The notes under the pieces are model-generated. The model was given only the letters and a program-made list of their open reading frames with translations, did no database searches and was not told the DNA's origin. The translations under genes were made by a program, and so were the position numbers. A DNA stretch of 29,069 nt from assembly GCA_002104905.1 (NCBI GenBank), contig MCFE01000874.1:1-29069 (forward strand). Reading direction: 5' to 3'. Of this stretch, positions 21,123 through 27,453 are shown piece after piece (positions within the stretch are counted from its first letter, which is position 1; the number at the start of each line of letters is the position of its first letter). This DNA is from Basidiobolus meristosporus CBS 931.73 (taxonomy: Eukaryota > Basidiobolomycota > Basidiobolomycetes > Basidiobolales > Basidiobolaceae).

Positions 21123-22316
21123 ATGGTCCCCATACCAAGCCTCAACTCATCTTTAGTACAACCCAGACAAAACACATCCCCCAGCTCAGAAGCGTGGTCC
21201 GGACCAGAAAAGTCGATGTTGGATCCGTTTGAGTTCTCGCCAAATGATTTTAGTATGGCCCAAGTGTCTATGATGAGCCTTCATACAGATATTTGGGCAC
21301 TACTGAGTAATCTAGCAGAACTAGATACCTCAGAGAGTCGACAAAGATGGAAGAATTTGAGTAGAAAGCTGTGGCATGAGTTCTACATCAAGATGCCAGC
21401 CGATGTATGTAAAAAGATATATAACAAGAGAAGTATTGAAATCAAGAATGAGCTGAGAGTGAGGGGATTTGACAAAGAAGCCGCGCGGGAACAATTTTGC
21501 GCGCAATTTGCACAGTACGGGCCGGACGCGTCTGTTTGTGCCTCAACTTTGGGAACCAAAGAGATTTTGAATGAGTTTTTGCCTCAAATGACTGATGTAC
21601 TACGTGATATATTAGTAGAGCTAAGTGGCTTCCAAGAGCAATATACACAGGACTCATCCAGGCAACAGCTCCAAAGTATCAGACAGAGGGTAAGTGAATA
21701 CCTTGAGGAATCAGATGGTGAGCTTCAGGAGGAAGAATACAGACCGCAAGCAACATTGTCCAGATCACGCCAGCATGCCTTGCGGGATTCCCTACCATCT
21801 CTTGCAACCACAGCGTGCCGGCGCACGTCAGTCCAGACGACACCAACACCCTTTACCAGAACGCCCCGCATTGAGTCAACGCGCGTTGGGTCAACGCGCG
21901 TGCTTCAGAGCAAAACTACGAGAACTTGCCAAACTGCTCATTTAGACACAAGTCCATTGGAGCGGACCAAGTCGCGTCAACATGCAGCATCACATCAAAC
22001 TCAGCCAAGGGCCATCTCAACGCATCAAGGCGTGCCTGCGCGTGCCGTTTTGCCTGACCATCAGCAAGTTACTTCTGGTGAACTGACTGATGATGACCAA
22101 CATGAAGTGCCTCAACCACCGGAGCCCTTGGCGAGTAAAAGAACGCGTCAGCGTGTGGCACTACAGGCCGGTTCAGTTGGTTCAGTCGGAGCAATTCAGC
22201 GCGGCCAAGCTGCAGCATTGCACTCATCAACTAGGAGGCAAAATACTGACTACAAATACACAAGTAGCCAAGATGATAGTCAGCCAGGAAGTAGTGTAGG
22301 TGTGCAAAGTGAGTAA
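21123..22316 (+). CDS. Unrecognised 397-aa protein, second gene of the DNA transposon
   Basis: A long intact frame starts at ATG 21123; an alternative in-frame start is Met32 (MLDPFEFSPNDF). Residues about 50-175 look like a folded, helical domain with spaced tryptophans (IWALLSNLAEL; RQRWKNLSRKLWHEFY), several Lys/Arg (CKKIYNKRSIEIKNELRVRG) and a hydrophobic helix (EFLPQMTDVLRDILVELSGF). Residues about 175-205 are acidic and coil-like. Residues 210-397 are low-complexity, rich in Ser, Thr, Gln and Arg, with the tandem STRVGSTRV. PIF/Harbinger elements usually carry a Myb/SANT-like second protein that helps the transposase bind DNA. The position fits, but I cannot identify a Myb fold. The gene is rich in CpG, in sharp contrast to the transposase. 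Confidence 0.75.
   Translation: MVPIPSLNSSLVQPRQNTSPSSEAWSGPEKSMLDPFEFSPNDFSMAQVSMMSLHTDIWALLSNLAELDTSESRQRWKNLSRKLWHEFYIKMPADVCKKIYNKRSIEIKNELRVRGFDKEAAREQFCAQFAQYGPDASVCASTLGTKEILNEFLPQMTDVLRDILVELSGFQEQYTQDSSRQQLQSIRQRVSEYLEESDGELQEEEYRPQATLSRSRQHALRDSLPSLATTACRRTSVQTTPTPFTRTPRIESTRVGSTRVLQSKTTRTCQTAHLDTSPLERTKSRQHAASHQTQPRAISTHQGVPARAVLPDHQQVTSGELTDDDQHEVPQPPEPLASKRTRQRVALQAGSVGSVGAIQRGQAAALHSSTRRQNTDYKYTSSQDDSQPGSSVGVQSE
21872..21901 (+). repeat. Tandem GTCAACGCGCGT repeat in the second gene
   Basis: GTCAACGCGCGT occurs twice, 15 bases apart, encoding STRVGSTRV. Related CpG-rich bits recur further on (GCGTCAACATGC near 21974, AACGCGTCAGCGTG near 22142), suggesting expansion of a short repeat in the tail-coding part. 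Confidence 0.5.
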
Positions 22317-22370
22317 CTTCCAAATGCTTCAGTAGTAATCCCTGTGAGAAAGAAACCCAGGAGAAGATGA

Positions 22371-23088
22371 TGCGATTGCTTTGAATTGCTCACATTTGTA
22401 ATGATCCCAACAACCCTTTTTTTTTGCAATCCGAATTGAGCCATTGCAAATCAGCGATCATCAAATTTTTGATATAAGTAATATCAAGGTTGTCTCACAT
22501 TTGAGACAGAACCCCTATAAATAAACACCCTGCATATATATACGTCATCTGTAATACCAGTGCAGCTATTGGATCTGTTTTGCACCTACACGATCGCTTG
22601 CGTGCTAGCTATGACACCTTGTCCAATCACTAGGATCAGGGATTTACTTGCTCAATGGGCAAAATGGGATATTTGATGGCAAATCAGGTAACTTTTTCAG
22701 TAGTCAATGAGCCAATTGGGGGCAGCCAGCTTCAGGATACTTTTGGACCAATTAACCACTGAGATACCGTCCAATTGGAGTGAGGGTAACCAAAATGGTA
22801 AGTATCAGTGTAGTTTATAGTGTGATACACATTTATTTCCATTTACATTAAAGAAACATATCCAAATACCGGATTTTACCTGCCATTATAGCGGTATCCA
22901 ATTGCGCACGTGATGCAAACATTACAAGTTGGCGCAATCATCCGCGCCAACCTCATTGTGTCAGATTGTGCCATAGTGTGCAAGATTGTCCCGCATAGTG
23001 CGAAATTGTCCAAGAACAATCCTGCCTTCTGGTAGCTATAATATAGCGCCCAATTGTTCTTTGCGACCGCGGATTGCGCCGCGTGCCC
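22371..23088. other. Right subterminal region of the DNA transposon
   Basis: About 720 bp without a convincing gene. It contains AATAAA at 22520-22525, which could end the second gene's transcript. CCAATT recurs (22709, 22747, 22772, 22889, 23049; four of these as CCAATTG), and there is a cluster of GCGC-containing motifs. GTTGGCGC (22928-22935) and GCGCCAAC (22944-22951) form a perfect 8-bp hairpin stem around an 8-base loop. Confidence 0.5.
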
Positions 23089-23113
23089 TGGCACAGTATG
23101 ATGGAACAAGTCT
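23089..23113 (-). repeat. Right terminal inverted repeat
   Basis: Read inward on the minus strand it begins AGACTTGTTCCATCATACTG and continues TGCCA, matching the left end at about 19 of 25 positions. ATT follows at 23114-23116 as the second copy of the target duplication. Confidence 0.8.
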
Positions 23114-23333
23114 ATTGGGTACCCTCAACATGAAAATTCTCATAATTGCCCAAACAGTCTCAATCTTTGTGCATATGTTCTTAAGATCTTCCTATGCCTA
23201 TTCTGTTTGTCTGTAATGCCAGACTCTGTACAAGTACAAATACTACCTTGACAATCAATAAATCATCAAGTGAAAACCACATAATTCACATGTTCTCCCA
23301 ATCACTTCCAATATCTTCAAAACTGTTACATTA
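23114..23333 (+). repeat. Copia-B 5' LTR, right part
   Basis: It resumes ATTGGGTACCCTCAACATG and aligns with the solo LTR from 25325 (ATTAGGTACCCAAAACATG), including GAAAATTCTCA and the promoter variant GTACAAATACT at 23234-23244. It ends near 23333 before the primer-binding site. Confidence 0.8.
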
Positions 23334-23345
23334 TGCTATGAGTCC
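23334..23345 (+). other. Copia-B primer-binding site (decayed)
   Basis: TGCTATGAGTCC occupies the position of GGTTATGAGCCC in Copia-A and matches 9 of 12 bases. The ATG inside it (23338) is the first codon of the gag reading. Confidence 0.5.
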
Positions 23346-24140
23346 CAAGCCATCACTCTCTACAATGTCTAATATTGCTATTCCTGAAATACTTCACCCT
23401 GCTGAAAGGTTTGATGCATTTAACTACCATAGGTGGATGGTGAAGATGAATATGCTGCTACAGGAAAGTGACCTATGAAATATTGTCATGTGAGAAAGAT
23501 GCAGGCCTAAAACAATAGAGTGTAATCTTAAAGCATTAGCGGAAAGAACAAAGTGCCTTGAACAGCACTGGCCTTAATAATAAAGACAAATTGCTTATTT
23601 GATGTTCAAGAGCAAAAATGGTAAAGAATATCTGGAAGTCATTAGAAGACACATACCTGTCATGTTCAGCTACTATGATAATGTATATCAGACAAAAACC
23701 CCTTGCTACAAAGATGCTGGCAGGAGAAGAAATGAAAAATCTAGTAACAGCATCACCTGGCTGGTTGATCAGTTGGAATCTATTGGCATACCAGCTGCTG
23801 CTGAAGATGTGCTATTCAGCATTCAGAATATCCTGACAGTCAGGTTTTAGGGCTTTTTATAAGCCCTAGAGGCTAGACTGAAAATTTGATCTTAAATTGC
23901 ATATATAGGAGGCACCAGGATGAAGAATTAACAAATTCAAGTGCCAATATGAGGGAAGCCTTAAAACTATTCATACATGATGGTAGCTTACAAAGGAAGT
24001 ACTCAAGGCTCTTTAAAGGCAATAACAGCATGCTTTGTAACTACTAAAATGGAAAGGACATACATTAAACTGATGCTACAAAAAGAGAGATAATAAGCAG
24101 AGTAAGCCCCAATATGGATATGCTGCAACCACAGAAGATA
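23338..24140 (+). pseudogene. gag: Copia-B gag pseudogene
   Basis: It starts at the ATG within the primer-binding site and reads MSPKPSLSTMSNIAIPEILH and PAERFDAFNYHRWMVKMNM before a stop at 23478. A second in-frame ATG (TMSN) could be the true start. Gag-like fragments continue at 23599-23850 (WKSLEDTYLS in one frame, WLVDQLESIGIPAAAEDVLF in another). A zinc-knuckle remnant near 24040-24085 reads KWKGHTLN, then stop, then CY, where related copies have Trp-Cys. The gene is dead. Confidence 0.7.
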
Positions 24141-24149
24141 GACTGAGCA

Positions 24150-25192
24150 TAATTATACTATTTATGACCATAAACAAGAGTTCTCAGACATGGCATATTG
24201 ACTCTGGAGCATCCCAACACTTTGCACATCAAAATGAACCATTTACCCAATATCAACAAACCAATATTTAGAAGGTTTTTATAGGTGACAATAGCACACT
24301 TGATGCAGTTGGAGAAGGAACTATCCAAGTAAACCCTAAGAGCAGTGAGGGTATACACACACTTACCTTCAAGGAGGTACTCTGCAAGCCAGAAATAGCT
24401 AAGAACCTACATTGTGTAAGCAAGGCAACAGCAATAGGACTCAGTTTCAGATCTACAATTATAGATACAGATTCACTAATCAAAATGGTGCCATATAGTT
24501 GTGAATATCTAAGACAACCATCTATACAAGTTGACTTATATTCCATCACATCTTGAAGCCAGCATTAGCAAACCATATGAAGAAATACCAATGCTTTGGC
24601 ATAGGAGCTTTGGACAAATCAAGTTTGACCATTTGCTCAAAGTTATAAAGATCAGCAAGTATTCAGAGTAAAAATTGATTGCCCTGCTAATTTGAAACAC
24701 TATGAAGACAATTTATATGTGAAGCAGGCCAGATGACTGTTCAACACCACTGGGTTAATCAAAACCAAGAAAAATTATATCCACCTTACTAAGATATGTG
24801 TGGACCTAAGCAATGTTTATTTTTAGGCAGGATGATGCATTTGATCAATTTTGCTGATTATTATACAAGGTGCAGGTGGGTTGACCTCATGGGAAGAAAG
24901 AAAGAAGCTTTGTCTTTGCTCAGGAAGATTAGAGCCATGGTGGAAAGAGAAACTGGTTAAGAAATACAGTATATATGCTCTGACAATAGCAGAGAAAATA
25001 CCATAAAACTTTGCATCCATCTCTGAAAACCTCACAGAGTAAATCAATTAGCACTGTAATATACTCCCCACAGCAAAATGAAGGGGCAGAATTAGTAAAC
25101 AGACCAGTACTTGATTCAGCAAGATCCATTATTGGTGACAAAAAATAATCTTCAATATCAGGATAGAATTAGTTCCCACAGCAGTATACCTT
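24150..25192 (+). pseudogene. pol: Copia-B protease and integrase N-terminal part
   Basis: The protease active site is intact in sequence: TWHIDSGASQHFAHQNE at about 24188-24238, followed by a domain that continues through VLCKPEIAKNLHCVSKATA to about 24550 with few breaks. Integrase follows in decayed form (ICVDLS-like at about 24795, SDNS at about 24980, then PQQNEGAELVNRPVL at about 25070-25110, corresponding to the copia PQQNGVAERxNR motif). The reading is cut at AVYLET by the solo LTR. Confidence 0.7.
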
Positions 25193-25197
25193 GAAAC

Positions 25198-25547
25198 TGT
25201 TATAAAAGCTTGTAATTTCACCCAAATATTCATCTAGCTTGGTCAGTTAGATCATAACCTTCAAATTCTGCATTATACCGTTCAAATTCCTTGAGGGGAT
25301 TTAGTTACAATATTTTCACCAAAATATTAGGTACCCAAAACATGAAAATTCTCAAAAGCTGTCTTAACAGCCCCAAACATAGTACACATACTCTTAGGAC
25401 CTTCCTAGACCTATTCTACATGTTTGTCATGCCAGGACCATGTAAAAGTATAAATACTACTTTTACATCTAAGAAATCAATAAGGGAAATCCATATAACC
25501 TGCTTGCTCTCCCAATCATGTTCAATATCTCCAGGACTCCTACAACA
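25198..25547 (+). repeat. Solo copia LTR (350 bp) with 5-bp target duplication
   Basis: The LTR runs from TGTTATAAAAGCTTG to CTCCTACAACA. It is flanked on both sides by GAAAC (25193-25197 and 25548-25552), a perfect 5-bp duplication. No internal retrotransposon sequence lies inside, so it is a solo LTR left by LTR-LTR recombination. It interrupts Copia-B integrase. It holds the promoter 11-mer at 25448-25458 and serves as the empty-site reference for the DNA transposon insertion. Confidence 0.85.
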
Positions 25548-25552
25548 GAAAC

Positions 25553-26485
25553 AGAAGTTATAGCAGAATACTTCATGACTCTACTCTATTAAGTCATAGT
25601 GGGGATAAGGACTAAGAGCAGAGCATTTAAGAGTACTTTGGCTTACAGCAAATGCCAAGAAACTGTCTAAAAACCTGTCAAAATTTGAGCCTGAAAGTGT
25701 AAAATACATATTTTTGGACTGCTGCAATCAGAGTAAGGCATATAAACTCTGCAATGCCAAAGCAATCAAGCTGATCTAGTGCAGGTAGGTGTTGTTTAAT
25801 GAAAATTCTGATTTCACAAAAGATGACATCAAGTCATGACAAAAATCCAATCTGAAGTCCACCAATAGACAGGATTGAATTAGAGGAACACAATGAGAAT
25901 TTTTTCACCACAGAGGACTCTAAAGCCATAGCTCACCCTGAATCAATGCCCACAACTACTTTAGAAGTGATTATTCTAGTATTACAATGCAGGAGATCCA
26001 ACCAGACCAGAAATAGCAAAAATTACTGTATCAATGAGAGTACAAACTTAGCCTACAGCTGCTCAGTCCAAAATGATGAAGCTCAGGCTATAAAGAGGCC
26101 TGATGGTAAATTGAACTTGGATCTTGGTCAAGTCACCAATCAACTAGAAATCAGCTGGATGCAGATAGGTCTTCATGACAAAGCACAAGGCTGATAGTGC
26201 AATTATAGATACAAAGCAAGACTAGTGGCCAAATGATACGCTTGAACAAAAGGTCTTGACTAAGCTGAGACCTTTGCACTGTTAACAAAGTATATTTCCA
26301 TCATATTAGTATTGGCTATTGCAGCCAAATATGAGCTTTTATTCATTGAATGAACTCAAGGTCATATTGTTGAATGGAAATCTTGATGAGGACATGTACA
26401 TAGACCAGCCTGATGAGTTTAATGACCAAGATCACTCTCATTTGGTCTGTAAGCTAAAAAAATCTCTATATGGTCTGAAACAATC
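25553..26485 (+). pseudogene. pol: Copia-B integrase C-terminal part and reverse transcriptase fragment
   Basis: The integrase tail is seen as FLGCCNQSKAYKLCNAKAIK near 25710-25770 (copia consensus GYxxxxKxYRLxxxxxxK), then VLFNENSDF. After a spacer region with open stretches (25946-26194; NLDLGQVTNQLEISWMQI), RT begins: RLVAK, the GLDYAETFAPVTKY-like DNA, ISIxxVLAIAAKYELF, LNGNLDEDMYIDQPDEF and LVCKLKKSLYGLKQS. RT stops at 26485 because Gypsy-3 is inserted within the LYGLKQ motif. The rest of RT and RNase H is not in the window. Confidence 0.75.
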
Positions 26486-26581
26486 TGTTATGAATAGACA
26501 CAAGGCAGGAGGAAAAGCTAGGCACGGCAGGAAAGGACTTAGGTGTGGACCATCAAGGCAAGGCAGGATTCAAGGCAAGGC

Positions 26582-26588
26582 TGTTTAT
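26582..26588 (-). terminator. Polyadenylation signal in Gypsy-3 LTR
   Basis: The minus strand reads TTGAATAAACAG about 55 bases downstream of the TATA-like box, where the R/U5 end is expected. Confidence 0.45.
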
Positions 26589-26636
26589 TCAAGACCTGTG
26601 TTTATCAGACTGAGGAATACTTAAGGGGGGATAGGA

Positions 26637-26651
26637 CTATATATACTTTTT
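26637..26651 (-). promoter_or_regulatory. TATA-like box of Gypsy-3 LTR
   Basis: The minus strand reads AGTATATATAGTCC, the only strong TATA sequence in the LTR, downstream (in element orientation) of the heat-shock-element array. Confidence 0.5.
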
Positions 26652-26849
26652 GGTTATATTGATGCCGAGAGATATTAGCTAATACTAATGGGGTTGTGGG
26701 GTGAGGCACAGCAATGATGCTGGGGATAATGACATAGATGACACGGCACTGAGACAGGATGGGGAAATGGATTGGGTCACCTGATCATGTGACTAAGTCA
26801 TGTGACCTGGTACTTCCATATATGGTACTGGACTATGAAAAATACGATG

Positions 26850-26939
26850 GAAAGCTTCCATGGAATGTTCCATTGTGTAACAATGGCTTAGAATGGTCAG
26901 GAACTTTCTGGAAGGCGGTAGAAGGTTCCAGAAGGATTC
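26850..26939. promoter_or_regulatory. Heat-shock-element array in Gypsy-3 LTR (U3)
   Basis: Two perfect three-unit elements of form GAAnnTTCnnGAA occur: GAActTTCtgGAA at 26901-26913 and GAAggTTCcaGAA at 26921-26933. GAA is present at 26891, 26901, 26911, 26921 and 26931, exactly every 10 bases. A further TTC lies at 26937, and GAAtgTTC at 26863-26870. This is the inverted 5-bp-unit arrangement bound by the heat-shock factor trimer. The array lies upstream of the TATA-like box in element orientation. Confidence 0.6.
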
Positions 26940-27006
26940 TCTTAGAATTTGAGCTAGGAAGCTGAAACTTGGCATGGGTGTTCATGGTTGTCATGTGATC
27001 ATGACA

Positions 27007-27453
27007 CTATTCTCCTCTTCCAGGCAAAGCTCTGTTTCCCTTTGGGGTAGGTTTTGCAGGATATTGTTGGTGGAACTGGGTAACTAGATCTTGACAATTA
27101 GTGAGATGGGTAGCTGGTTCCCATGTTTGGTCACTTGGATCATAACCAATCCAGTCTACTAGGTAGTACAGCTTTGACCAGATATACTTGGAGTCTAGAA
27201 TCTGTTTAACTTCAAATTCTTGATGTTGGTCAACCTGGATGGCTTGGGGCTTTGCTTCTTGCCGGTTTGGCAATGTGTTCCTACAATACGGCTCCAGGAG
27301 GGACACATGGAAAGTATCATGGATTTTCATACTTGCTGGTAACTGTAGCTGATATACTATAGGGCTAAGCTTCTTCTCGATCTTGAAGGGACCAAGTTTC
27401 TTGAAATCCAACTTGTCACAAGGGCGGTTGGTGCTGATGTTTCTTCTGAGCAA
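27007..27453 (-). pseudogene. pol: Gypsy-3 pol C-terminus: integrase C-terminal domain and chromodomain
   Basis: This 148-codon stretch is in the same frame as the upstream pol and is separated from it by one TAG stop. It begins LLRRNISTNRPCDKLDFKKL and GPFKIEKKLSPIVYQLQLP, the GPY/F-type integrase C-terminal domain, then IHDTFHVSLLEPY. The chromodomain follows: EFEVKQILDSKYIWSKLYYL and VDWIGYDPSDQTWEPATHL, with the aromatic residues expected for binding methylated histone H3 tails. The chromodomain would steer integration to heterochromatin, in keeping with this repeat-dense site. The protein ends at TAG 27007-27009, next to the LTR. Confidence 0.85.

Larger units (their letters stand above)
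19696..23113. mobile_element. PIF/Harbinger-like DNA transposon, 3,418 bp
   Basis: Both ends carry the same inverted 11 bases, AGACTTGTTCC, and about 19 of the first 25 bases match between the ends (both reach TGTGCCA or AGTGCCA). The flanks are AATATT on the left and ATTGGG on the right, giving a 3-bp ATT duplication. Removing the element and one ATT leaves CCAAAATATTGGGTACC; the uninterrupted solo LTR at 25319-25335 reads CCAAAATATTAGGTACC, so the insertion is resolved to the base. Inside are a minus-strand DDE transposase and a plus-strand second protein, transcribed divergently from a roughly 360-bp spacer, the layout often seen in PIF/Harbinger elements. The family normally duplicates TWA, so ATT is slightly unusual. 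Confidence 0.85.
19564..26485 (+). mobile_element. Copia-B: Ty1/copia element, multiply interrupted
   Basis: The 5' LTR (19564-23333) is split by a DNA transposon. Gag, protease and part of integrase follow (23337-25197), then a solo LTR insertion (25198-25547), then the integrase C-terminal and RT parts (25553-26485), cut by Gypsy-3 at 26486. It is related in sequence to Copia-C/D (shared LTR blocks, gag start and NLDLGQVTNQL). Confidence 0.8.
26486..27006 (-). repeat. Gypsy-3 3' LTR (521 bp, TG...CA)
   Basis: Read on the minus strand it begins TGTCATGATCACATGAC right after the pol stop and ends TCTATTCATAACA at the junction with Copia-B RT. A TATA-like TATATATAG and an AATAAA signal downstream of it mark the promoter and RNA 3' end. 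Confidence 0.8.

Noticed and set aside
21442-21657. Minus-strand open frame opposite the second transposon gene
   Set aside because: Antisense shadow of the 397-aa frame, short and featureless.
22411-22425. Poly-T run as a terminator or target-primed tail
   Set aside because: It is an isolated T-rich run inside the DNA transposon with no adjoining Pol III gene or LINE sequence.
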